Below are positions 1-6,755 of a stretch of DNA of 11,355 nucleotides, in pieces (position 1 is the stretch's first letter; every line of letters starts with the position of its first letter). Source of the stretch: Candidatus Altarchaeota archaeon. GTDB taxonomy: Archaea; SpSt-1190. The position numbers and the translations under genes were made by a program. The stretch spans positions 1 through 11,355 of the forward strand of contig JAUUZA010000021.1 in the NCBI GenBank assembly GCA_030590165.1, in the 5' to 3' direction. The notes under the pieces are model-generated. The model saw nothing but the letters and a program-made list of their open reading frames with translations, was not told where the DNA came from and searched no databases.

Positions 1-1
1 T

Positions 2-1834
2 GGTTGGCTTCCTGGCCGAACTGAGGATACCTTTGTTTTTGCAGTTAATATAAAACAAGAACCAGGTGTTTGTGTTGAAATGATTGAGGATACTAGGGTT
101 GAAAGTGAAATTACATTTCTTAAAGAAAGAGTAAATCATTTTACATATACAATTAATTATTTTGCAGAAAGAGGAATAGTTGAAATTGGAATAGAAGAGG
201 GAAAACCAGGAATTGCCATATCGGGTGATTGTTTTCAAGTAAGAGAAAATCTTAAAGAGAGAATTCAAAACTTAGAACGTGAAATTAGAATTGCTGATGA
301 AAACAATAGGATTTTGATAGTTCGTGAATTAAAACAATTATTATATCACGAAATTGAAAGACTTGATGGTTTGAATTGTGAACAAGAGGTTCCACAGGAA
401 ATGATGTCTTCTTTGGCAACATGTGTTAGTCAGAGACTTGAGTTTGAAAATAAAATTAGAAGTTTGAAATTATTAGTAAATAAAGCAGAAGAAGCGGGTG
501 AATTTGGTATTGCTACTGTAACTCGGGAACGAATTGAAGAGCTTGCTAAGCAGCTTGAGGATCTTCCGTCTGTTGAAAGATGTAATATTGTTTTGAAATC
601 TGTTGATGAAACTTCAATGATACAAAGTAGATTTTCTCAATATATTGAACGAATGAGAAACATGGAATATAGACTTCAGTTATTGAATCCATGTTCAAAA
701 GTTGAGAGTTTAGATGGTCAACTTAGGGACATGAAATTAAATCTTGAAATGGTAAGTGATGAAGAAAAAGAAGTTATTGAATCAAAGATTGGTGCATTTA
801 TTGAAATAAGAAATACAATGTACCGAGCGTGTGAAGAATTAAAAGAAAATTCAGAATGTACTGATGCTTTGAAACTTCGTGAACACTTAATTAGTCTTGC
901 AAAAGATATGGATTTAGAAAATGTAGATATTGAAGACGCTAAAAGAAAAGCCGAAGATTTATTAAGAAAATTTGCAGAACTTGAAAGAAGTTGTTTCAAT
1001 CAAATGGGAATGATGATGAATGAACATCCCTGTATGGCAGCACAGGTTTTGGAAATTGAAATGAATAGATTAACAGATTTGAATGAAGCAGGGGATTCAC
1101 TTGGTTTGCTTTATGAAAAAGCAAGAGAGTACAGGGAACAATGTGTTCGAGAAAGTAATATAGAAGTAATAAGAGAACAGGCTCGAGAAAAATTAAATGA
1201 AGGTAATCAAGACAATAGGGCAGAGGTGGCTCAGTTGGTTGGTGAACTTGAACTTAAGAAACACATGATTCTTGCAGATGACACCTTATCTGGGCAAGAG
1301 AGAAGTCGGCTTATTGGTGAAATAGAAACTGAGAAAGTTAGACTGATAAAAGAACTTATTTCCCAAGGTGGAACAGCAAGAGTTTCTAGTGCAATTAAAC
1401 TGAGATTTGCACCAAATAGTTTAGAAATTGAAGGCGAACAAGTTATTGGAACTGCAACAATCTTGGAAATTCCAACGACTGAAGGTGAAAATATGGAAGT
1501 TACTATTGGCGCCGAAGAAGTTGAAATGAAAACAAGAAGAGTGAATGTTCAAGCTAAGATTGCGCTTGATTTTGAAAATGGTGTACTTAAGATTGGAGGA
1601 ATTGCCATAAAGTTACCGGATGAAATTATGGATGAAGTAGATGCAGAACTTGGTGAACTTGAACTTAAAGAAGATGAAGATGGAACAGCTATTTATGAAG
1701 GAAATATTAAAAAGAAATATAAACTTTTTGCAATAGTTCCAATAAATGCAAATGTTTTCATGAGGGCGGATGCCACCCTTGGAAATATTCTTGAAGAACG
1801 AAAGCCTTGGTGGACAATTTTTGCAACGGAATAA
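2..1834 (+). CDS. Partial large helical, Cys-bearing, probably secreted/surface protein with C-terminal beta domain (5' end outside window)
   Basis: The frame is open with no stop from base 2, so this is the last 610 residues of a longer protein. The first ATG at base 80 is probably internal, because the 26 residues before it look like ordinary protein (GWLPGRTEDTFVF...). Residues about 40-460 are mostly charged amphipathic helix, compatible with coiled coil or helical hairpins, and carry ten cysteines spread about every 40-50 residues (near 77, 126, 141, 194, 231, 277, 286, 331, 344 and 381). Residues about 461-610 are beta-rich and cysteine-free, and end in KPWWTIFATE. No membrane segment is visible. 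A signal peptide, if present, would lie upstream. The cysteine spread, without a metal-site pattern, suggests disulfides and an extracytoplasmic location (inference). From memory, similar C-terminal beta domains ending in Pro-Trp-Trp occur in secreted DPANN proteins; I cannot verify this here. Function unknown. A tandem terminator follows directly. Confidence 0.8.
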   Translation, partial: GWLPGRTEDTFVFAVNIKQEPGVCVEMIEDTRVESEITFLKERVNHFTYTINYFAERGIVEIGIEEGKPGIAISGDCFQVRENLKERIQNLEREIRIADENNRILIVRELKQLLYHEIERLDGLNCEQEVPQEMMSSLATCVSQRLEFENKIRSLKLLVNKAEEAGEFGIATVTRERIEELAKQLEDLPSVERCNIVLKSVDETSMIQSRFSQYIERMRNMEYRLQLLNPCSKVESLDGQLRDMKLNLEMVSDEEKEVIESKIGAFIEIRNTMYRACEELKENSECTDALKLREHLISLAKDMDLENVDIEDAKRKAEDLLRKFAELERSCFNQMGMMMNEHPCMAAQVLEIEMNRLTDLNEAGDSLGLLYEKAREYREQCVRESNIEVIREQAREKLNEGNQDNRAEVAQLVGELELKKHMILADDTLSGQERSRLIGEIETEKVRLIKELISQGGTARVSSAIKLRFAPNSLEIEGEQVIGTATILEIPTTEGENMEVTIGAEEVEMKTRRVNVQAKIALDFENGVLKIGGIAIKLPDEIMDEVDAELGELELKEDEDGTAIYEGNIKKKYKLFAIVPINANVFMRADATLGNILEERKPWWTIFATE

Positions 1835-1835
1835 T

Positions 1836-1888
1836 TCCCGACTTTGTCGGGATTCTTTTTCCCCTTATTGGGGAGTTTTTTTATTTTT
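1836..1888 (+). terminator. Tandem hairpin plus T-run terminator
   Basis: Two GC-rich hairpins begin immediately after the stop codon. The first has a 7-bp stem (TCCCGAC at 1836-1842, TTT loop, GTCGGGA at 1846-1852) followed by TTCTTTTT. The second has a 5-bp stem (TCCCC at 1860-1864, TTATT loop, GGGGA at 1870-1874) followed by seven Ts, an A and five Ts. The layout resembles two bacterial-style intrinsic terminators in series. Archaeal RNA polymerase terminates mainly on the T-runs. It would insulate the upstream gene from the convergent DUF2797 gene that ends at 1912. Confidence 0.75.
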
Positions 1889-1911
1889 AAAATTTTCTTG
1901 AATTTTTAGGG

Positions 1912-2649
1912 TTAGAAGTCGAAAATACTTTGTTTTTCTATGATTCTACGTCCTCTTAATGATGAAAATGGGATAACTACATTTTTGAGAATAAGGAGTT
2001 GACCAATTGTTTTAATCTGTTCATCTGGAATAAATTTAATAACTTTTTTTATTTTTTGATTTTTAATTTCTTTTACTGTTTTCAAATTTTTTTCAATTAT
2101 TATAGCATTATCAAATTTATTTTGAAACCAATCCAATTTTAGTTTCTTATATAGTTCAATTTTTTTTGCTGATTTCACTCTGTCTGGAAATTTCTTAGCT
2201 AAATTTGTTTCACATCTTCTTGCTAAAAGACCATTTTTAAATTCGTCGTGAATTGAAAAAGCAATTGCACCTTGTTCTGTTAATCGTTCATTCAGTCTTC
2301 TTTTTGCTGTTACTCCAACTTTTATTAAATCTCCGCCAAAATAAGCAAAATAAACAATGAAAGGTTGATTGCACCACGACCAAGAACGTTTATCTAAACA
2401 TTTTGCCCCATTACAAATTGTGCATTTCAAAAAAACATCGTAATTCTTACATTTTTTGCACATTATTCCTGTTTTTAATTTAATTCCGTGTGGAATTCGT
2501 TTTCCTTTTTTATTATATCCTATACAAAATCTTTCATTTGAGATATATTTCCCTTTAAGACTTCCGACTTGTATTTGTTTGGAATTGTGGCCTTCGTGAA
2601 CTTCTATGAGTGGTTTATTTTCTTTATACCAAAGATTAGTAAGAAGCAT
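1912..2649 (-). CDS. DUF2797 family protein with zinc-binding cysteines and GIY-YIG-like segment
   Basis: This is a 245-residue basic protein. The N-terminal half holds a cysteine cluster typical of a zinc ribbon or treble clef: C64-x2-C67, C76-x2-C79, plus C84, C93 and C42. The middle segment (about 98-132) reads IVYFAYFGGDLIKVGVT followed by Arg residues and EQGA. This is the hallmark of DUF2797, an archaeal/actinobacterial family of unknown function. The Y-x-A-x-F-G...K-V-G-V-T...R pattern recalls the GIY-YIG nuclease core, so nucleic-acid binding or cleavage is plausible but unproven. The frame is open up to 2742, but I chose the ATG at 2649. The longer forms would overlap taw1 and have an unconvincing N-terminus, and a TATA-like element lies 23-24 bases before this ATG on the minus strand. 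The gene diverges from taw1. Confidence 0.78.
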   Translation of the reverse strand: MLLTNLWYKENKPLIEVHEGHNSKQIQVGSLKGKYISNERFCIGYNKKGKRIPHGIKLKTGIMCKKCKNYDVFLKCTICNGAKCLDKRSWSWCNQPFIVYFAYFGGDLIKVGVTAKRRLNERLTEQGAIAFSIHDEFKNGLLARRCETNLAKKFPDRVKSAKKIELYKKLKLDWFQNKFDNAIIIEKNLKTVKEIKNQKIKKVIKFIPDEQIKTIGQLLILKNVVIPFSSLRGRRIIEKQSIFDF

Positions 2650-2668
2650 TATTGAAATTAGTGTAATT

Positions 2669-2678
2669 CTTTTTAATG
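2669..2678. promoter_or_regulatory. Shared TATA-like element for divergent DUF2797 and taw1
   Basis: CTTTTTAATG lies midway in the 48-base spacer. Its centre is about 24 bases from both the minus ATG at 2649 and the plus GTG at 2698, the distance expected for leaderless archaeal transcripts. No Shine-Dalgarno sequence precedes either start. The element is AT-rich but not a strong consensus, so the call is moderate. Confidence 0.5.
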
Positions 2679-2697
2679 ATTTAAGAACGACTAGAGT

Positions 2698-3645
2698 GTG
2701 ACAGTGATTAAAGACTTTGAAAAAAGAGGATATAGATTCCACGGTACTGGGGCAGTTGAGATTTGTCGCTGGACAAAAAATGTGTTAACTGGTAGGGGTG
2801 CTTGTTACAAACAAAAATTTTATGGAGCACCAGCTCACAAGTGTATGGAATTTGCTCCGTCTGCATTATATTGTAATAATAATTGTGTGTATTGTTGGCG
2901 ACCTGAAGAGTTTATGTCTTTACCGAAGGGAATTGAATGGACCGACCCTAAAGAAATGGTTGAATCTTTAATTAAAAAAAGATTAGACCTTTTATGGGGA
3001 TTGAAGGGAAATCCGAAGACAAATCAGAAATTATTCTTAGAGGCAAAAGAACCTTCTCACTTTGCAATAAGTTTAAGTGGTGAACCAACTAATTATGGAA
3101 AACTTCCTGAACTGATTGATTATATTGCAAATCGTAAAGGAACCTTTTCAATTTTTCTTGTTACAAATGGACAATATCCAGACGCACTTGAAAAATTAAA
3201 AGGACATTTACCAACACAAATTTATTTGAGTTTAACTGCTCCGAATAAAGAAAGTTATAAACGAATTTCAGTTCCAACTGAAAAAGATTATTGGGAACGT
3301 TTAATGAAAAGTTGTGAATTTGTGTCAGAAACTTCTGCACGAACTGTAGCTAGAGTAACTTTGATTAAGGGGATGAATATGATTGATGTTGATGGATGGG
3401 TAAATATTTTGAAAAAAACTAATGCACATTTCATTGAATTTAAGGGATATTCTTGGATAGGCTATAGTCGAATAAGGCTCAAACTAGAAAATGTTCCTAC
3501 TTTAGATGAAATAAAAGAATTTGTAGCAAAGATTATGAAAAAACTTAATAATTATAAGTATGAAGATGAGGAAAAGAGAAGTCGCATTTTGCTTTTTAAA
3601 AGTAAAACACGCCCTATAAATAGGATGATTACGCGAGTTCGCTAA
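2698..3645 (+). CDS. taw1: Taw1: tRNA 4-demethylwyosine synthase (radical SAM)
   Basis: This enzyme builds the tricyclic base 4-demethylwyosine at position 37 of tRNA-Phe from N1-methylguanosine and pyruvate, using S-adenosylmethionine and two iron-sulfur clusters. The 315-residue product has the radical SAM motif C59-x3-C63-x2-C66 (YCNNNCVYCWR). Three more cysteines, C23, C36 and C49, have the spacing of the second Fe-S cluster in archaeal Taw1. CYKQKFYG (36-43), HKCM (48-51) and SLSGEPTNYG (125-134) are family signatures. The start is GTG at 2698: an in-frame TAG lies just upstream at 2692, a TATA-like element sits 24 bases before it, and a second GTG at 2704 is the only close alternative. 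The protein is at the short end for the family but complete. It would depend on a Trm5-type m1G37 methyltransferase encoded elsewhere. Confidence 0.93.
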   Translation: MTVIKDFEKRGYRFHGTGAVEICRWTKNVLTGRGACYKQKFYGAPAHKCMEFAPSALYCNNNCVYCWRPEEFMSLPKGIEWTDPKEMVESLIKKRLDLLWGLKGNPKTNQKLFLEAKEPSHFAISLSGEPTNYGKLPELIDYIANRKGTFSIFLVTNGQYPDALEKLKGHLPTQIYLSLTAPNKESYKRISVPTEKDYWERLMKSCEFVSETSARTVARVTLIKGMNMIDVDGWVNILKKTNAHFIEFKGYSWIGYSRIRLKLENVPTLDEIKEFVAKIMKKLNNYKYEDEEKRSRILLFKSKTRPINRMITRVR

Positions 3646-3647
3646 TA

Positions 3648-3656
3648 TTATAAATA
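3648..3656 (+). promoter_or_regulatory. TATA box of manC
   Basis: TTATAAATA lies just after the taw1 stop and is centred 24 bases before the manC ATG at 3676. It is a near-consensus archaeal TATA box at leaderless spacing, so manC probably has its own promoter although it follows taw1 by only 30 bases. Confidence 0.65.
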
Positions 3657-3675
3657 AGTAATACGAAGTAATACT

Positions 3676-5031
3676 ATGGCTAAAGCAATTATTCTTGCAG
3701 GGGGAGTTGGTTCACGTTTATGGCCATTAAGTAGGGAAGGATATCCAAAACAATTTATTAAATTTTTTGAAGGAAAAAGTTTATTCCAAAAAACTATTGA
3801 GAGATTAAATCCAATTTTTGGTAGTGAAAATCTCTTAATTTCAACAAGTAAGAATTATAGATTTTTAGTTCAAAATCAATTAGATGAGTTAAACTTAGAT
3901 CTAGGTAAAAATCAAATTGTTGCAGAACCTGCGGCAAGAGGAACACTTTCTGCCATACTTTTGAGTATGCATGTTGGTGGTCATGATGACTATGGTGTTT
4001 TTCCAAGTGATCATTCAATGCGTGGTCAAGATGAATTTATTGAAAGTATAAAAAATGCAAAAAAATTATCAAAAAATAAATTGATTTCATTTGGGATAGT
4101 CCCAACACACCCTCATACAGGTTATGGTTATATTAAACCCGGTAAGGAGTTGAACGGAGGTTTTGAGGTAGATAAATTTATTGAAAAACCAAATTATGAA
4201 CTTGCTAAAAAATATGTAAATAATGGATATTTTTGGAATGCTGGAATGCTTTATGTTAATTCAAAAAATTTTGTGAAGGAAGTTCAAGAATATTCACCGG
4301 AGCATCTTTGTATTCATGAAAGGGGGGTTGATGATTATGAAAGTGTTAAATCAATGACATTAGAATATGGGGTGTTAGAAAAAACAGATAAAGCAGTTGT
4401 AGTTCCAATAACTTCAAAATGGAATGATTTGGGGAGTTTTTCAAGTTTTTTTGATGAAATGGACAAAAATGGTGAAAAATTAGTAACTAACACTGAAGTT
4501 TTAAATCTTGATTCAAAAAATAGTTTAATTTGGAGTGAATCAAAAAAACTTATCGGATTGATTGATGTTGATGATTTAATAGTTGTTGATACGAGGGACG
4601 CCCTTCTTATAAGTTCAAAAAAGAGTTCACAAAAAGTTAAAAAAATGGTAACTTTTTTGAAAGATAACAAAGATAGTCGTGCAAGATTTCACACAACAGT
4701 TCATAGACCTTGGGGATATTTTATTATGATGGAGGATAATGGAGGATACAGAATCAGACGTATGTTTGTTCGTCCAGGAAAAAGATTAACAGCTCAGAAG
4801 CATTTTAATAGGAGTGAACATTGGGTCGTTGTAAAGGGAACAGCTCGTGTTTACTTGGATGGGGTTGAGACAATTCTTGGTCCGGGTGAATCAAGTTATG
4901 TTCATCGTGGAACATCTCACAGAATTGAAAACCCAGGTCAAATTCCTTTAGAAATGATTGAGGTTCAAATTGGAGATTACATAAGTGAAAAAGATGTTGA
5001 ACGAATTGACAACGACAAAATAGAAGAATAA
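3676..5031 (+). CDS. manC: ManC: mannose-1-phosphate guanylyltransferase / mannose-6-phosphate isomerase
   Basis: This is a cytoplasmic bifunctional enzyme that makes GDP-mannose for glycans and glycolipids; it interconverts fructose-6-P and mannose-6-P and couples mannose-1-P to GTP. At 451 residues it has the normal two-domain length. The N-terminal nucleotidyltransferase shows LAGGVGSRLWPLSREGYPKQF-type residues (7-27: G9, G10, G12, R14, K25), FPSDH (109-113), FIEKP (168-172) and WNDLGSF (249-255). The C-terminal type II isomerase cupin starts at HRPWGYF (343-349) and carries the metal-ligand region Q374, H376, E381 and H382, plus a later His in HRGTSHRIEN (410-419). One oddity: the usual P-E-T-G-Y-G-Y-I substrate motif reads PHTGYGYI (146-153), with His147 in place of Glu. 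The phosphomannomutase needed between the two steps is not in the window. The gene converges on the PDO gene with a 6-base gap. Confidence 0.93.
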   Translation: MAKAIILAGGVGSRLWPLSREGYPKQFIKFFEGKSLFQKTIERLNPIFGSENLLISTSKNYRFLVQNQLDELNLDLGKNQIVAEPAARGTLSAILLSMHVGGHDDYGVFPSDHSMRGQDEFIESIKNAKKLSKNKLISFGIVPTHPHTGYGYIKPGKELNGGFEVDKFIEKPNYELAKKYVNNGYFWNAGMLYVNSKNFVKEVQEYSPEHLCIHERGVDDYESVKSMTLEYGVLEKTDKAVVVPITSKWNDLGSFSSFFDEMDKNGEKLVTNTEVLNLDSKNSLIWSESKKLIGLIDVDDLIVVDTRDALLISSKKSSQKVKKMVTFLKDNKDSRARFHTTVHRPWGYFIMMEDNGGYRIRRMFVRPGKRLTAQKHFNRSEHWVVVKGTARVYLDGVETILGPGESSYVHRGTSHRIENPGQIPLEMIEVQIGDYISEKDVERIDNDKIEE

Positions 5032-5037
5032 GTTAAG

Positions 5038-5655
5038 TTACAAAGTTTCTATAACTTTTTGAACGAATATGTTTGGTGGAACTGCTCCTTCAAAACTTTT
5101 ATTTTCATTAACCACAGTTTTTGGAACTCCCATAACTTCAAATTTTTGGGACATAGTTGGAAATTCCGTAGCTTCAACCATTTGACCTGTAATTAAAGGG
5201 TTTTCAATTGCCATTTGAAGTGCCATTATTACTGAGGATGAACAATAGGGGCAAGTTGGTGTAATAAAAACTTTAAGGTCTACAGGAGTTGAAATGGCTT
5301 TAATTTCTTTTATTAATGCAGCTTCAAGTTTAGTTTTTTTTGTTGAAACCATTACGATTGTTTCTAGTAAAGCCCTAAATTCATGTCCACTTGGAATCCC
5401 CATAAATCGAACATTTGGAAAATCATCAAAAAGGAGAACAGGTTCTTTTGTTATCTTTAATTGTTTAGCCTTGTCTGACTCGAGAGAAAAAATTTCTAGA
5501 CTTATTTTTGAAATTTTTGCAAGGTCCGTAAGTAAATCTTTAACAACAATTACATATTCATTGTTTTCCGAACCGAATAAATTTAATTTGATTGGATTTA
5601 TTGCTGCTTTCAAAATTTCTGAAACCGCACTTTTTGTTTTTTCGTCAAGAGCCAT
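5038..5655 (-). CDS. Protein disulfide oxidoreductase (PDO/glutaredoxin-like), N-terminal active site lost
   Basis: The 205-residue product has two tandem thioredoxin folds, as in archaeal PDO proteins that form, reduce or shuffle disulfides in the cytoplasm. The C-terminal unit (about 124-205) has the active site C135-P-Y-C138 after KVFITPT and the cis-proline loop GVPKT (P178). The N-terminal unit (about 15-110) keeps the fold pattern, the cis-proline-like KEPVLLF (P72) and MGIPSGHEF. At the usual CxxC position, however, it reads LFGSENNEYV, with no cysteine. CPYC is therefore the only redox pair in the protein. It diverges from a ferredoxin across a palindromic TATA element, consistent with co-regulated redox genes (inference). 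The ATG at 5655 fits a leaderless start. Confidence 0.88.
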   Translation of the reverse strand: MALDEKTKSAVSEILKAAINPIKLNLFGSENNEYVIVVKDLLTDLAKISKISLEIFSLESDKAKQLKITKEPVLLFDDFPNVRFMGIPSGHEFRALLETIVMVSTKKTKLEAALIKEIKAISTPVDLKVFITPTCPYCSSSVIMALQMAIENPLITGQMVEATEFPTMSQKFEVMGVPKTVVNENKSFEGAVPPNIFVQKVIETL

Positions 5656-5676
5656 ACTTCAAAAAATAGGTAACTC

Positions 5677-5684
5677 TTTATAAG
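5677..5684. promoter_or_regulatory. Shared palindromic TATA box for PDO and ferredoxin genes
   Basis: TTTATAAG contains the perfect palindrome TTATAA (5678-5683). Its centre is 23.5 bases from the ferredoxin ATG (5704) and 25.5 bases from the PDO ATG (5655). It is the only good TATA box in the 48-base spacer, and both distances suit leaderless transcripts, so one box probably directs both genes. Confidence 0.68.
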
Positions 5685-5703
5685 ACTTCATAAAAAGAAT
5701 TTT

Positions 5704-5892
5704 ATGAGAATTAAAGTTACTGAAGATTGTATTGGTTGTGGTGCCTGTGTCGCAGTTGCTCCCGATCTTTTTGAGTTGAATACGGATACAATGAAGAGTG
5801 TGGTCAAAAAACAACCAAATGCGGATGAAGAAGAAAGTGCAAAACAAGCTAAAGATGCTTGTCCAGTAAATGCAATTATTCTTGAAGATTAA
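5704..5892 (+). CDS. Single-cluster [4Fe-4S] ferredoxin
   Basis: This 62-residue acidic electron carrier of the Pyrococcus/Thermotoga monocluster type carries C9-x2-C12-x2-C15 (EDCIGCGACVAVAP) and the distal C53-P (DACPVNAI), enough for one [4Fe-4S] cluster. No second CxxCxxC set is present. The length is typical of small archaeal ferredoxins. The ATG at 5704 lies 23-24 bases from the centre of the TTATAA box shared with the divergent PDO gene. The electron donor and acceptor are not evident from the neighbours. The radical SAM enzyme Taw1 upstream needs a reductant, but any link is speculation. Confidence 0.93.
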   Translation: MRIKVTEDCIGCGACVAVAPDLFELNTDTMKSVVKKQPNADEEESAKQAKDACPVNAIILED

Positions 5893-5910
5893 TTGAGTAA
5901 TATAACTAAG

Positions 5911-5918
5911 CTTTTATG
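5911..5918 (+). promoter_or_regulatory. TATA-like element of the alpha/beta hydrolase gene
   Basis: CTTTTATG is centred about 25 bases before the GTG at 5939. It supports that GTG as a leaderless start. No other start codon lies in frame between it and the stop at 5903-5905. Confidence 0.5.
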
Positions 5919-5938
5919 TTTGCAAATGTCTTATTAAT

Positions 5939-6721
5939 GTGGATGCTTTTTTCAAATTTGGTGGATGTAATATATTTTACAAAGTTCAAGGAAAAGGTGA
6001 ACCAGTTCTTTTAATTCATGGAATGCTCAATGACCATAGACGTCTTGATGATTTTTCAGATGACTTAGTTAAAGCAGGGTTTCAAACAATTTTAGTTGAT
6101 CTCCCCCTTCACGGAAAATCTACTGGAGTTTTATTCTCTGTTGAAGGAATCATAGCTTCAATGAAAGCACTTATGACCTTCTTAGGTGTGAAGAAATATC
6201 ACTGCATTGGGTTCTCAATGGGTGCAGGTATTTGTTCTGTTCTGGCTAGGACAGATTCACGTGTTAAAAGTTTTGTGGCAATTGCTCCAGTAGTATCTGA
6301 TTTTCAACCTGTCAAAGTTGTGTTGACTTCTCTTTTCTCCAGTTGGCTACATGGTGAATTTTCAAAGAAAGCAATGTTTAGAAGGTTATATCGCAAAATA
6401 ACTTCACCAAAAATTTCTAAAAATGAGTTGGAAAAAAAAGTTGGTTTTTCAACAAAATTACATAAAAGATTAATATTTTATGATTTAGTTTGGTCTTCAC
6501 ATATTAATTGTGGATTGAATATTTTGTATATGGATAAACCAATAATGGTAATAGTTGGCAAGTATGATTCTTTTTCTCCTTGGGAAGAGTTAGATAGTTT
6601 TATTTCGGGTTTATCGAAAGTGGTTATGGTGAATAAAGGGCACGCGGACCTTATGTCAAAAGACTTGGTAAGAAATAAGAAACATGTTTTAATAAATTTT
6701 CTTAAATCAGTTTCAGCTTAA
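5939..6721 (+). CDS. Alpha/beta hydrolase
   Basis: The 260-residue protein has the complete alpha/beta-hydrolase catalytic set. HGML (27-30) gives the oxyanion region, DLPLHGKS (54-61) the strand 4 turn, and G91-F-S93-M-G the nucleophile elbow with Ser93. VGKYDSFSPW gives Asp210, and NKGHADL gives His235. A cap region of about 125-195, rich in Lys and aromatics, lies between the core halves and would decide the substrate, which I cannot name; esterase, lipase or dehalogenase-like hydrolases all share this layout. There is no signal peptide, so it is probably cytoplasmic. The start is GTG at 5939, the only start codon in the open frame, with a TATA-like element about 25 bases before it. It lies 46 bases after the ferredoxin stop and ends 34 bases before the convergent uracil-DNA glycosylase. 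Confidence 0.87.
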   Translation: MDAFFKFGGCNIFYKVQGKGEPVLLIHGMLNDHRRLDDFSDDLVKAGFQTILVDLPLHGKSTGVLFSVEGIIASMKALMTFLGVKKYHCIGFSMGAGICSVLARTDSRVKSFVAIAPVVSDFQPVKVVLTSLFSSWLHGEFSKKAMFRRLYRKITSPKISKNELEKKVGFSTKLHKRLIFYDLVWSSHINCGLNILYMDKPIMVIVGKYDSFSPWEELDSFISGLSKVVMVNKGHADLMSKDLVRNKKHVLINFLKSVSA

Positions 6722-6755
6722 TTTAGTTTAATTACCTTAATATCAAGTTGGTTGA

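Noticed and set aside
80-82. ATG at base 80 as the true start of the first gene
   Set aside because: The frame is open to base 2 with protein-like sequence, and there is no TATA box at leaderless distance, so the gene most likely begins outside the window.
2650-2742. Longer N-terminus for the DUF2797 protein starting at 2742
   Set aside because: It would overlap the taw1 coding start, adds no family-like sequence, and ignores the TATA-like element placed for the ATG at 2649.
5294-5683. Plus-strand open frame of 129 codons opposite the PDO gene
   Set aside because: It is antisense to a protein with clear thioredoxin motifs, its translation shows no family features, and it crosses the shared promoter.
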